Source: Gordionus sp. m RMFG-2023
Lineage: Eukaryota > Nematomorpha > Gordioida > Chordodea > Parachordodidae
Direction: 5' to 3'
DNA: 64,000 bases
Assembly (NCBI RefSeq): GCF_954871325.1
Contig: NC_088777.1
Span: forward strand, 30,419,366-30,483,365
Shown one piece after another: positions 1-12,996 of this stretch (its first letter is position 1; each line of letters begins with the position of its first letter). Both the position numbers and the translations under genes were made by a program. The notes under the pieces are model-generated. The model was not told where the DNA came from, did not search any database, and saw only the letters and a list, made by a program, of their open reading frames with translations.

Positions 1-3000
1 GCGAAATGAACCGTTACTGAGTTATGAGCAAAATAAGAAAGTGTTGGCACTTTGCCAAAATCGAAAATATAAAAGATCACGATCTGAAACTTGGCAATTA
101 TTTAGGCTTTAATTTGTGCGTTAATAATTTCCAAACCGGATAACGATATCACTAACCGCAACCGAGTTATAACCTGTTTTAAAAGCGTGAAGTTGTAGGA
201 ATTTTTTTAAAAAGTGAGGATCAATTACCAAAAACTATACCAAATTGTGGTGCGTTAATTGATCCTCCAGAATCTTTAAACCGCATATCAACGGAATAAA
301 CCGTTCGTGATTTATAAGCAAAATAGAAAGGTTTTGGCATCTTGCCAAAATTAAAAATTTGAGCAATCATTTTTTTAGTTATAGCCAATATTTAGTACCT
401 TAATTGATCCTCCGTATTCTTCAAACGGAATTTCAAAAAAATTAAAGGCTATTGAGTTATAAGCAAAATAATGAGAGTGCGAAGATTTGCAGCTGTAGGA
501 ACGATTTGAGGATCAATTACCGAAACTTATACCATTGTATAGCCTGTTAATTGATCTTCTATCCGGAAAGCAGCGGAATGAATCGTTACTGAGTTATGAG
601 CAAAATAAGAAAGTGTTGGCACTTTGCCAAAACCGAAAATATAAAAGATCACGATCTGAAACTTGGCAATTATTTAGGCTTTAATTTGTGCGTTAATAAT
701 TTCCAAACCGGATATCGATATCACTAACCGCAACTGAGTTATGACCTGTTTTTATAGCGTGAAGTTGTAGGAATTTTTTTAAAAGTGAGGATCAATTACT
801 AAAAATTATGCCAAAGTGTGGTGCGTTAATTGATCCTCCAGAATCTTTAAACCGCATATCAACGGAATGTTCTGAGCAAAATAAGAAAGTGTTGGCACTT
901 TGCCAAAACCGAAAATATAAAAGATCACGATCTGAAACTTGGCAATTATTTAGGCTTTAATTTGTGCGTTAATAATTTCCAAACCGGATATCGATATCAC
1001 TAACCGCAACTGAGTTATGACCTGTTTTTATAGCGTGAAGTTGTAGGAATTTTTTTTAAAAGTGAGGATCAATTACTAAAAATTATGCCAAAGTGTGGTG
1101 CGTTAATTGATCCTCCAGAATCTTTAAACCGCATATCAACGGAATGTTCGAGATTTATAAGCAAAACAAAAAGTATTGGCACTTTGCCTAAACCGAAAAT
1201 AAAAAGGATCATGTTTTGAAACTTGGCAATTATGTAGTATTCAATACGTACATTAACAATCACCAAACCGGATATCGATATCACTAACCAATACCGAGTT
1301 ATAACGGTTTTAAAAACGTGAAGTTGGCGGAATTTTTTTTAAAGTGAGGATCAATTACCGAAATTTATGCCAAAGTGTAGAGCGTTAATTGATCCTAATT
1401 GATCTTCTATCCGGAAAGCAGCGGAATGAATCGTTACTGAGTTATGAGCAAAATAAGAAAGTGTTGGCACTTTGCCAAAACCGAAAATATAAAAGATCAC
1501 GATCTGAAACTTGGCAATTATTTAGGCTTTAATTTGTGCGTTAATAATTTTCAAACCGGATATCGATATCACTAACCGCAACTGAGTTATGATCTGTTTT
1601 TATAGCGTGTAGTTGTAGAAATTTTTTTAAAAAGTGAGGATCAATTACTAAAAATTATGCCAAAGTGTGGTGCTTTAATTGATCCTCCAGAATCTTTAAA
1701 CTGCATATCAACGGAATGAACCGTTCGTGATTTATAAGCAAAACAAAAAAGTATTGGCACTTTGCCAAAACCGAAAATAAAAAAGATCATGTTTTGAAAC
1801 TTGGCAATTATGTAGTATTCAATACGTACATTAACAATCACCAAACCGGATATCAATATCACTAACCAATACCGAGTTATAACCGTTTTAAAAACGTTAA
1901 GTTGGCGGAAATATTTAAGCTGTATGAACGATTTGGGGATCAATTACTGAAACTTATATCATTGTATAGCCCGTTAATTGATCCTAATTGATCTTCTATC
2001 CGGAAAGCAGCGGAATGAATCGTTACTGAGTTATGAGCAAAATAAGAAAGTGTTGGCACTTTGCCAAAACCGAAAATATAAAAGATCACGATCTGAAACT
2101 TGGCAATTATTTAGGCTTTAATTTGTGCGTTAATAATTTCCAAACCGGATATCGATATCACTAACCGCAACTGAGTTATGACCTGTTTTTATAGCGTGAA
2201 GTTGTAGGAATTTTTTTAAAAAGTGAGGATCAATTACTAAAAATTATGCCAAAGTGTGGTGCGTTAATTGATCCTCCAGAATCTTTAAACCGCATATCAA
2301 CGGAAAGAACCGTTCGTGATTTATAAGCAAAACAAAAAAGTATTGGCACTTTGCCAAAACCGAAAATAAAAAATATCATGTTTTGAAACTTGGCAATTAT
2401 GTAGTATTCAATACGTACATTAACAATCACCAAACCGGATATCGATATCACTAACCAATACCGAGTTATAACCGTTTTAAAAACGTTATGTGGCAGAAAT
2501 ATTTAAGCTGTAGGAACGATTTGGGGATCAATTACTGAAACTTATATCATTGTATAGCCCGTTAATTGATCCTAATTGATCTTCAAGCAGCGGAATGAAT
2601 CGTTACTGAGTTATGAGCAAAATAAGAAATTTTGGCACTTTGCCAAAACCAAAAATATAAAAGATCACGATCTGAAACTTGGCAATTATTTAGGCTTTAA
2701 TTTGTGCGTTAATAATTTCCAAACCGGGTATCGATATCACTAACCGCAACAGAGTTATGACCTGTTTTTATAGCGTGAAGTTGTAGGAATTTTTTTAAAA
2801 AGTGAGGATCAATTACTGAAATTTATGCCAAAGTGTAGAGCGTTAATTGATCCTACAGAATCTTTAAACTGCATACCAAGGGAATAAACCGTTCGTGAGT
2901 TATGGGCAAAATTGAAAGGTTTTCTCATTTTGCCAAAATTTAAAATTCGAGCAATCATTTTTTAGTTAAAGCCAATATTTAGTGTTTTAATTGATCCTCC

Positions 3001-3045
3001 GAATCCTTCAAACGGAATGTCAAAAAAATAAAAGGAAAGTGAGTT
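1..3045. repeat. FB-1 foldback, left arm (tandem array)
   Basis: This is about ten degenerate copies of a ~285-bp unit. Each unit holds the landmarks GAGTTATGAGCAAAATAAG, TTGGCACTTTGCCAA (a short hairpin), GTGAGGATCAATTAC and TTAATTGATCCTCC, the last two being inverted to each other ~25 bp apart. Units come in several variants that alternate. The reverse complement of this arm lies at 4720-7103. Base 1 pairs with about base 6870, so the outer ~230 bp of this arm lie left of the window. Short open frames inside the array are repeat translations with no coding signature. Confidence 0.9.
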
Positions 3046-4719
3046 ATCAACAATAAATATTTCAAGGTCAAATTTCGACCCGACAAATTATGGATATTAT
3101 TAAATTTTATCGATTTAAAAGGCCAATGATAAAGCTCGAAAGCCTATTATATTTATAAAAGTATATTCCTTTTTTATTGATAGATCTTAACTATTTTAAA
3201 AAATATTAGAAGAATGTAAGTAAACTTGAATTACAAGTAGCTATCTAGAAAAATTATGTATTATTTAATTTAGCCAAGTATATCGGCCTTTATGGCTTGT
3301 GTACTTGTCGTTATATTTTAATCTGTCGAAGATTTTTTATGTAATATAATAGTGAAGGAATGGTGAATAATATTATGTACGAATAGTAATATATAATATA
3401 AATCAGAAAAAGCAGCAACAGTATTATTTGTTTTAATCACGATATATATTTATTATAAGCATGGGGGCGTTGTGTTCTAATTAATTAATGTTGTTGTGAT
3501 TAATATCATTTTTTTATAATATTAATAAATATCCTAGAAATTATTTTTTTATTAATTATAAAGTTTAATTAATTTTAAATATTAACCAGATGTGTTAATA
3601 AATAAATTTTTTTCATTAACTAAAATTCTTTTAAAAATCATAAATAAATATTCCATCGTAATTAAATTTGGTAAGATTTTTAAATTTTATTTTTTAAATT
3701 ATATGGGTACATTTAGTACAGGGGAACGTTAGGGCACTCTGATTATAATTTGAGCTATTATTTATAAGACTGGAAATTTGAGCTTAACATAGATAATTAC
3801 GTCATACATGATTAGCTAAAAAAGTTTTGAAAAATATTTAGTATTTTAATTTTTACAGAAGAAGTTTTAGCATACCAAAATTAATATAAAATATTTGCCT
3901 TTATCGTTTCAAAAATCATAATAAATAGATTTTAGGAAAGTTTAAACCTATTTCCCAATCTGGCAAACTTTTGGAATCAATAAACATGAATTAATATGAT
4001 TTTGGTTGATATTTATAAAGTTAGTGGGCTCGGTCATAGTTAGTCATAGTATAGTTGGGATACGCCATTTTAGCTCATTTTATAATTTTATTATTAATTT
4101 AGTATTTTGAATAATGAATAATTAAATACTTATCTTTCACTATGTTTATGATTAAATGAAATTTTTTTTTTACAATTTTTTTTTTCTCAAAATAAATTTC
4201 CTAAATTTTGCTAAAATTTTTTTTATATAGTTATTGATTATGAATTACACTATCAATAAAATCATATGTGTCATATCTAGTCTTACTGGATTATTGATTT
4301 AAAATTTTTAAATTTATTTAGACCTCTATTTCACGAGTGTCCCAACTATCACATATGTGTGTCCCAACGTACACAGAGTCTGTCATGGTTGCAAAAAAAA
4401 ATTTTTTTTTTTAATTAAATTTTCTAAAAAAATATAATCTTTATAAAATATATATTAATTATTTCAAATAGCCAATACTTCTGGGATTCAGAAGATGTTT
4501 TAATTATTCAGATTAGTCTATTAATATTAAAATTATTAAGGTTTGAACGAAAAGTGTCCCAACCATCCCCGCTCTATTATCATTCAATAAGCAGGCATAT
4601 TAGCTAATCTTGTTAAACGGCTCGTTTTGAGAACATTATATTTATAATAACTATATATAATCATTATAACCATATCTATTGACGAATATAATAATTCATT
4701 TTAGGCCCGACTTGTTTTT
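3046..4719. other. FB-1 central spacer, no gene seen
   Basis: This 1.67-kb very AT-rich spacer sits between the two inverted arms of FB-1. I see no open frame, domain motif or structural RNA in it. It contains a candidate small inverted-repeat element at 4054-4346 and extra copies of the string GTGTCCCAAC near 4359 and 4553. Confidence 0.6.
4054..4346. mobile_element. candidate MITE with TA duplication
   Basis: The left tip GTTGGGATAC and right tip GTGTCCCAAC are inverted with one mismatch, and both are flanked by TA (4052-4053 and 4347-4348). A TA duplication fits the Tc1/mariner group. Further GTGTCCCAAC strings nearby make the right boundary ambiguous, and TA is uninformative in AT-rich DNA, so this is tentative. 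Confidence 0.35.
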
Positions 4720-7103
4720 TAAAAAATATTTATCACTAAATATTGGCTTTAACTAAAAAATGATTGCTCGAATTTTAAATTTTGGCAAAATGAGAAAACC
4801 TTTCAATTTTGCCCATAACTCACGAACGGTTTATTCCCTTGGTATGCAGTTTAAAGATTCTGTAGGATCAATTAACGCTCTACACTTTGGCATAAATTTC
4901 GGTAATTGATCCTCACTTAAAAAAAAAATTCCGCCAACTTCACGTTTTTAAAACCGTTATAACTCGGTCACGGTTGGTGATACGGATACGCGGTTTGCAG
5001 ATTATTAATGTGCGTATTGAATACTACATAATTGCCAAGTTTCGGATTATGAACTTATATATATTAGTTTTTGGCAAAGTGCCAACACTTTATTAGTTTG
5101 CCCATAACTCACGAGCGGTTTATTCCGTTAGTATGCGGTTAAAGATTCTAGAGGATCAATTAACGCTCTACACTTTGGCATGAATTTCAGTAATTGATCC
5201 TCACTTTTTAAAAAAATTCCTACAACTTCACGCTATAAAAACAGGTCATAACTCTGTTGCGGTTAGTGATATCGATATCCGGTTTGGAAATTATTAACGC
5301 ACAAATTAAAGCCTAAATAATTGCCAAGTTTCAGATCGTGATCTTTTATATATTCGGTTTTGGCAAAGTGCCAATACTTTTTTGTTTCGCTTATAAATCA
5401 CGAACGGTTCATTCTGTTGATATGCGGTTTAAAGATTCTGGAGGATCAATTAACGCACCACACTTTGGCATAATTTTTAGTAATTGATCCTCACTTTTTA
5501 AAAAAATTCCTACAACTTCACGCTATAAAAACAGGTCATAACTCAGTTGCGGTTAGTGATATCGATATCCGGTTTGGAAATTATTAACGCACAAATTAAA
5601 GCCTAAATAATTGCTAAGTTTCAGATCGTGATCTTTTATATTTTCGGTTTTGGCAAGTGCCAACACTTTCTTATTTTGCTCATAACTCAGTAACGGTTCA
5701 TTCCGCTACTTTCCGGATAGAAGATCAATTAGGATCAATTAACGGGCTATACAATGATATAAGTTTCGGTAATTGATCCCAAATCGTTCCTACAGCTTAA
5801 ATATTTCCGCCAACTTAACGTTTTTAAAACGGTCATAACTCGGTTGGTTAGTGATATCGATATCCGGTTTAGTGATTGTTAATGTACGTATTGAATACTA
5901 CATAATTGCCAAGTTTCAAAACATGATCATTTTTATTTTCGGTTTTGGCAAAGTGCCAATACTTTTTTGTTTCTTATAAATCTCGAACGGTTCATTCCGT
6001 TTATATGCGATTTAAAGATTCTGGAGGATCAATTAACGCACCACACTTTGGCATAATTTTTAGTAATTGATCCTCACTTTTTAAAAAAATTCCTACAACT
6101 TCACGCTATAAAAACAGGTCATAACTCAGTTGCGGTTAGTGATATCGATATCCAGTTTGGAAATTATTAACGCACAAATTAAAGCCTAAATAATTGCCAA
6201 GTTTCAGATCGTGATCTTTTATATTTTCGGTTTTGGCAAAGTGCCAACACTTTCTTATTTTGCTCATAACTCAGTAACGATTCATTCCGCTGCTTTCCGG
6301 ATAGAAGATCAATTAGGATCAATTAACGGGCTATACAATGATATAAGTTTCGGTAATTGATCCTCAAATCGTTCCTACAGCTGTAAATCTTCGCACTCTC
6401 ATTATTTTGCTTATAACTCAATAGCCTTTAATTTTTTTGACATTCCGTTTGAATAATACGGAGGATCAATTAAGGTACTAAATATTGGCTATAACTAAAA
6501 AAATGATTGCTCAAATTTTTAATTTTGGCAAGATGCCAAAACCTTTCTATTTTGCTTATAACTCACGAACGGTGTATTCCGTTGATATGCGGTTTAAAGA
6601 TTCTGGAGGATCAATTAACGCACCACAATTTTGTATAGTTTTTGGTAATTGATCCTCACTTTTTAAAAAATTCCTACAACTTCACGCTTTAAAAACAGGT
6701 TATAACTCGGTTGCGGTTAGTGATATCGTTATCCGGTTTGGAAATTATTAACTCACAAATTAAAGCCTAAATAATTGCCAAGTTTCAGATCGTGATCTTT
6801 TATATTTTGAGTTTTGACAAAGTGCCAACACTTTCTTATTTTGCTCATAACTCAGTAACGGTTCATTCCGCTACTTTCCGGATAGAAGATCAATTAGGAT
6901 CAATTAACTGGCTATACAATGGTATAAGTTTCGGTAATTGATCCTCAAATCGTTCCTACAGCTGCAAATCTTCGCACTCTCATTATTTTGCTTATAACTC
7001 AATAACCTTTGATTCCGCTGATGTCTGGTTTGAAGATCAATTAAGACTCTAAATAATGGCATAGGTTTTGGTAATTGATCCTTTCATCGTTCCTACAACT
7101 TCA
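4720..7103. repeat. FB-1 foldback, right arm (inverted array)
   Basis: This is the reverse complement of the left arm. The innermost ~190 bp (4733-4920) mirror 2810-2985 almost exactly, and 6330-6560 mirrors 300-580. Not every unit pairs in order: variant units are shuffled or lost between arms, and this arm is shorter (about eight units). The array ends near 7103 after TCCTACAACTTCACG. The left flank is not in the window, so the target duplication and superfamily cannot be assigned. Confidence 0.88.
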
Positions 7104-7104
7104 C

Positions 7105-7713
7105 GGACCTTAAATAACGAGATGAACAAGCTAGAACGAGATGACCAAGCTAGTGTGAAGATGATGTTCAAGCGAATGATTAGATGATAAGGATAACAAG
7201 CTAAAATTAATGAAAAGATATGACTGAGGCTAAACAACAACAAAATATCAAATGAAAATTCTACAAAGGAGAAAAAAATTTTAGAGGTGGAAGAAGTGAA
7301 CAAGTTCAAGTTCAAAATATTCAAAGTCAAGTTCAAGATTCGAAAATTCAAAGTTAAATTCAAAATTCAAAGTCAAGTTCAAAAGCGAGAATATGACCTA
7401 CGACATAGAAAATGATTGTTATGAATAAATAAAATTTTGTAAAAAAATATATATATAAAATTTTGAAAGAGAAATGGGATGATCAATACAAACAGCAAAT
7501 CAACAACAAGCAATGTTCAACTAACGACGTTTCAACAATGATGTTCAACCAACGATGTTTCATGATGTTCGATAATCGATTCAACAAACGATAATCAGAT
7601 GGTCAAACAAACAATCTAAAGATATACAAACAAATGACTAATGGAGCAATTGAGAAACAAATGACTGGAAGTGACGATAAGAAACTGAGGAAAGAAGACA
7701 TAAAAAGGGGGGG
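7105..7713 (+). other. possible LTR-retrotransposon 3' leader remnant
   Basis: This is non-coding, purine-rich sequence with short iterations (TTCAAAGTCAAG near 7310-7385, ATGTTCAAC near 7505-7560). It ends in a long G run followed by AATGTTAAAATAC. A purine tract followed by TGTTA is how the 3' LTR of the fossil at 48711-50694 begins, and the preceding low-complexity sequence has a similar feel. No paired LTR was found, so this is only a suggestion of a broken, old element. Confidence 0.25.
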
Positions 7714-9501
7714 GGGGGGAATGTTAAAATACAATTTGAATATTTTTTACTTTGTAATTAATGACCTTTTGTAAAAATCTTTTCTTTTTTTAATGACCTT
7801 TTAAATTATATTAATTTCGTAAATGTTAATAAGTAAATAGTAATAAAATAATAATATATATATATAGCTGTAAAAATTGTAAATATCTTCAGTAGTAATT
7901 TTTATAAAATTAAAATGATAAATTAAATTTTTTACTTTTTCTTTACCTGCCTTCCCAGAAAATATCAGTAAGCTATACATTAAAGAGACTAAGAAAGTTA
8001 TCCCTTTAATTTTTTATCTGAGCAATGTAAAAATAGTCTATTGTAATCGTTTTATTTTCATCTTAACCACTCCACCATAATTTGGTGTCACATTTTCTTT
8101 CCAAAATGTCAAAAATCCATTTGAATACTTTTTATAGTATCGCTGCTAAATAATAGAGTATCAAAGATGCCAACAGATTTATAGAGTATCATATTTTAAA
8201 ATTAACTATTTAATCGCTCAGAATTAAAACTGAAATGCCCTTAAACATTGAGAATATTAAAAGTTCAGAAAAAAATCGAAAAATGAAATTGCCCAGACGG
8301 ATATTCAGTTTAAAAGATAAATTGCTCAGAAAAATATATGAAATAAAATAATATTTTCTATTGATTTAAAAAAATAGTCACTATTAGCAATTATCGCGGT
8401 ATTGATTTCGTGTTAAATTGACTTTGCGATTTGATTTTACCTTCTTTGTAAGATTTTCGTTATTATAAATTGCCGATAAAAGTTTCGCTGTTATGTATTA
8501 GCTCTAAAGAGATCTCGGTAAAAGCTCTGCTATAAAAAATTCTCGATATGGCCTTTGCTGAATAGCATGCAAATCTGGACTCGCGACATTTATCTATAAA
8601 TCAATTTGCTTTAATAAACGTTTGTGATAAAGGTTTTGCTATGGTTTGTTAAATTTAAAACTTTTTAAGTTGAAAAAATCTTTAGAGTTATTGAGTAAAA
8701 ATCTTTGAGGATGAATTTTTAATATAAATTGCAATTTCAACTTGAGAGAATGTAAAGAAATTGAAAAATATTTAGTTAAATATAAAAGAACTTTTATAAA
8801 AAAAAATTATTAAGGGATTTTTTTTTCACTTTTATCTTCCAGGGTAATTATTTTCCTCTTACCGTCTATTCCGCTTTTTTTTTAAAAAAAATTTATCAAA
8901 GGGCGCTCTAAATTCTGATTTTGCTAGAAAGAAAATGTCGTGCCCACCCTTAACCCTCACTGCTAGTCATGATGACTTTTGGCGTCCCTAAATAAAAATA
9001 TATTTGACGGCCCTTTAAAAAAGGAATTTATCTAATTTTGAAAGAAGGTAAAATAAAGTGGCATTTGTAAATAAGTAGCTTAGAAGATGAATTATGTAAT
9101 ATTTATGCAATGACTCAATTGTATAATTAAGCATAACTTATGTAATATTTTTATTTTTTTAATTATAATTCACTTTTATTATATAAGAAACAAAATTTAA
9201 CGGCCTCTAAAATATTCTAATTTTTGTCCCAGGGCTGCTGTCCCACAGCCCCACTTTTCATAAGATTTCTGCTGGTAACCATAGGCCTACAGGTCACTTT
9301 AAAATATATAAATAATTTCGTTCAAAATTTAATTATCACTAGAACGTGAGTCCTGCAAAGCTAGGGGTAATATCGGGCCCGGCCAATAGCCCGAAAAACA
9401 TTAATGTTATATTTGTTTCTCATTCTTCATTTTTTCAAAATTATAAGTTTTAAAAATCGGAAGATGGTCACAACGAACCGAGCCTAGATTTAAAAGGTGG
9501 G
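7714..9501. other. gene-free AT-rich stretch
   Basis: I see no coding, RNA or repeat feature here that I can defend. The G+C-richer patches around 8930-8990 and 9225-9260 do not match other parts of the window. Confidence 0.5.
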
Positions 9502-9570
9502 TAGTGTTGTTGAAAACCCCGATTTGGGTAGATTTTTAAAAACGGCCCGATTAAGATTTTAGCCAGAATA
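9502..9570. repeat. orphan hAT-like terminus
   Basis: The string TAGTGTTGTTGAAAAC at 9502 resembles the TAGTGTTGTTAAA tips of FB-3 and related elements. It is followed by a TTTTTAAAAACGGCCCGATT subterminal block also found near 12020. No matching right end with a target duplication was found. Confidence 0.4.
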
Positions 9571-9613
9571 ATATTATGTAAGCCTCAAAATTTAGCAAAT
9601 AGATGCCCAAACC

Positions 9614-11118
9614 CAGGGGTTCGAACCGAACCGAACCGCAAAACCGGAATGAACCGTTATGATTTTCTGAACCGTAACCTTAACCGAACCGTTATGAAGA
9701 AAATATTAAAAGAGCGAACCGAACCGTTATAAATATTTTAACCGGTTCAAAACGGTTTTAAAAATAATTAATTTTAAATTATTAACCTAAATTTAAAATT
9801 TTAATTTTCCTTGGAGGCATTTTTTAAATTGGTGATTTCTTTTCAAATTAAATATTTCTATATTATCAACATTATATATCAAATTAAATATTTTTATATT
9901 ATCAACATTATATATCAAATAATACCAGGTTTGTTGTTTTTTCTTTAAATACTTAATTTATAAGAGATTAGACAATTTATCTATTAATTAGATAAGATAT
10001 CTTAAAATCATTAGTGACATATTAAAAGCTTTATATCCAGCTTATGTTTTGACAAAATATTTACAAAGTGAACAATTGACAATGGGCGATTTTTATGCTG
10101 CGTGGATCAAATGTCTCATGCAAATAAAGTAGACACTCCATTTGCCAGACTTTTAGTTTCTACGATGAAAGCACGAGAAATAAATTTCAAAAATGAAGTT
10201 TTTTGCTCTGCTATTTATCTCGACCCTAGATATAATGTATTTTTAACTTTTGAAGAAAGAGAGATCGCCAGAAAACATCTTTGTAAAACTTGGAACTTGA
10301 TACAAAATCTAAATAATCAGAATATTGAAATTCTAAATACTATGCCTACGTGTTCGTATTCGAAGAATAATTTAGATGATGATTTTGAAGATTTATTAAA
10401 GTCGCATGAAAGTCTTAATAAGAATAATTCTCAGGGCATCGAAAATTATAATAAATGTATAGAAATAGAATATATAATTCGGTCATTTGATAATATAGAG
10501 AGATTAGAAAAAGATACTAATCTTTTGAATTTTTGGGAAAATGTAAAGAATAGTATGCCAGAACTTTATAAGTTAGCTTTACTGTGCTAGCAGTTCCAGC
10601 TACGCAGGTCTCCGTAGAAAGAGCATTTTCAAGCCTTGTTTATACTCTCTGCGCAGAGAACTAAATTAAATCCTGAAATATTAGAAAATATTTTAATTAT
10701 CCGTTCGAATTCTCTTTTTAAACCTAAATAGTATAGTATACATATTATTTTATTCATTATTGTATTTACGCATGTTTGTTTTTATCTTATTTATTTATGA
10801 AATAAAAAAAAACTAATTTGTCTAATTTATATTTCCTAAATTTAATAAAAATATCTATTAGATTATCATGGATAAATTAAATAAGAAATTATAAACTAAA
10901 AAGATTTTTCTCTAAAATTAATATATACATGGTTAATGATTAATTTTTTTTAAAATTAAATTTATAAAAACCGGAACAAACCGAAAAGAACCGTTATAAA
11001 TTATAAACCGAACCGATATGATTTTTTTTAAAAACCGAAATGGAACAAAACCTTTATAAAATTTTAAACTAAAAACCAGAACGAACCGAACCGTTATACT
11101 AAACGGTTCGAAACCCTG
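9614..11118 (+). mobile_element. hAT element, exact ends and 8-bp TSD
   Basis: This 1,505-bp element begins CAGGGGTTCGAACCG and ends CGGTTCGAAACCCTG, a 15-bp terminal inverted repeat with one mismatch. It is flanked by the exact 8-bp duplication CCCAAACC at 9606-9613 and 11119-11126, as expected for hAT. Both subterminal regions are packed with GAACCGAACCG/CCGTTAT iterations, probably transposase-binding repeats by analogy with other hATs. It encloses a decayed transposase at 10022-10731 and is inserted in otherwise unassigned DNA. Confidence 0.95.
10022..10731 (+). pseudogene. hAT transposase C-terminal half, frameshifted
   Basis: This is the only coding sequence of the hAT at 9614-11118. 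The longest clean frame is 10102-10590 (162 codons); its segment around FCSAIYLDPRYN is typical of the hAT catalytic domain just before the dimerisation region. Upstream, another frame reads LKALYPAYVL...MGDFYAAWIK, so there is a shift near 10120. Downstream, the hATC motif VPATQVSVERAFSSL is in a different frame, and ILSAQRTKLNPEILENILII in a third, so shifts lie near 10575 and 10640. The N-terminal zinc finger and first catalytic Asp region are missing, so the copy is dead and non-autonomous. The hATC block makes the family call secure. Confidence 0.88.
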
Positions 11119-11126
11119 CCCAAACC

Positions 11127-12005
11127 TTTCTGCCAGCTATGAGCAAAATCTCCAATATAATATTATTTTAATTATAACCAATCGGACCGTTTTTATCGAC
11201 CCGGGGCTAAAAATTTTCGATTTTACAGCTAATAAATTTTACTTGGCTTGGCTTCATATTCGTATGTCTCCTATTTATATTTTTGTTCATTTAAAAATTC
11301 CATATTGAGTTTTTATTTAATTGCAAAAATAAATTGTAAATAATAGTGCTTACAAAGGACTGACTAACATATTTGTATATATTCAAATAAAATTAATATG
11401 CATATCATCAATACTATAATGATATAATATATAGTTATAGTAAATATTTATAAAAATGAAATTAAACAACTTATACATCAGTTTGTGCGTATATAAGCGG
11501 CCAATTTTAGTTAAATGAATAAATTTTATTTGTATGATACATTTTAAAATATTATTGAAACAGACATTAAAATCCATTGTCGTTATCATCAAACAGATCA
11601 CCAAAGCCTATTTAAAAATAAGAGAATATAATGTACATGGATAAAAAATAAATCATATAATTTATTTATGGATGCACCAAGTACTTTTCAGTAGTGGTCC
11701 GATATTGCGATTGCAGGATTAATATGGATTAATAAAATAAATTATTCGTATGAAACAATTTTTTTAAAATAATTTTTATAAAAAAATGCATTTATTATTT
11801 TTGGTGGACAGTTTAAAAAATTAAGACAATTGTATAAATTTGATTGTATTATAAGTTATTAGGCAAAACTAATTTTTTTAAAATTATATTAATTCTTGCA
11901 ATCTCATATATATTAGCCCAAATCAGGCTTTCATACATTATAGAACTATATTAAAACAATTAACCCTAACCCATATCTCTCTAACTTTCTGATTTTAATC
12001 CTAAT
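11127..12005. other. gene-free AT-rich stretch
   Basis: Nothing recognisable is seen. A GCAAAATCTCC string near 11146 is inverted relative to GGAGATTTTG near 12079, perhaps vestiges of an older element. A 73-codon minus-strand open frame at 11383-11604 lacks any motif. Confidence 0.45.
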
Positions 12006-12996
12006 TAGTGTTTTTAAATGGCCCGATTTTTAAAAACGGCTAACCCGATATTTTAACCAAAAATATTACACAAGCTTGGAGATTTTGTTTAGATAGCAGA
12101 ATGTCGTGGACATACCAAATCTCTAAGTTTGCGTAATTTTTTTGGTTATGAATGACTTAGATGCGGGTAATTCCATACCAAATCGATAACTTTTCGGCCC
12201 GACCTTTTTAATTTCGATAAAATTTTGTATGCTCAGAGAATATCATTTGAAAGCATCGAATCCAAAATTTTAGCTTCCTAGTACTCATAGTTCCAGAGAT
12301 ATCAATGGTCAAAAGTGCCAAAAATGACCTTTTTTCGAAAAATACGATTTTTTGAAACTGAGATAAGTTAAAAAATAATGATTTTAAAAATATAAGTTAT
12401 ATGTCATTTTGTAACTCTATTAAAGGCCTTTTATTAAATATTAAGGATTTTTTTGAAATAACATTGTTACGGTTTTTATTTACGTTATAAATTTTAAACA
12501 TAAAAATTCCAGGTGTTTCGCTTTCCAAATTTTTTTGAATTTAATATTTTCTTATTCTCTAACCTTATATCTATTCATAAAAAAATTTAAACTTGGGACA
12601 GCCATGGGTTTTTTAGTTATTACGATTTAAAAAATCAAAAAATAAATATTTTTTTCAAAAATAGATATCGCTCTTTTATAAAATAACGTGTTTTGTTATA
12701 ATTATTATTTTTTAAAACTTTATTCCACTTTTAAACATAAATAATAAGATTTTCCAGCATTAATATCATGAAATGAGATTATTTAGCGGCGGTTATAATC
12801 ATTTTTTTTTGTAAAAAATTTTAATTTTAAAAAAATTATTTTATAAATTTTTAAGATATATAGGATAAATTAAAATTCATGAAAGATATTACCTATTTTC
12901 GGTTTTTCATTAAATTTAGTTTCTTTGACGCCATGAAAATTTCGTTTTGCGATAAATTATATGTAAGCCCAGTAGCCGTTGATGGGCTAACTATTG

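Noticed and set aside
1069-2451. Open frames (about 70-100 codons) on the minus strand in the FB-1 array.
   Set aside because: The same translation recurs with every repeat unit and has no domain; it is a by-product of the repeat.
7049-7363. A 104-codon minus-strand frame.
   Set aside because: It is antisense to low-complexity TTCAAAGTCAAG-type sequence; the hydrophobic, Leu/Phe-rich peptide is a composition effect.
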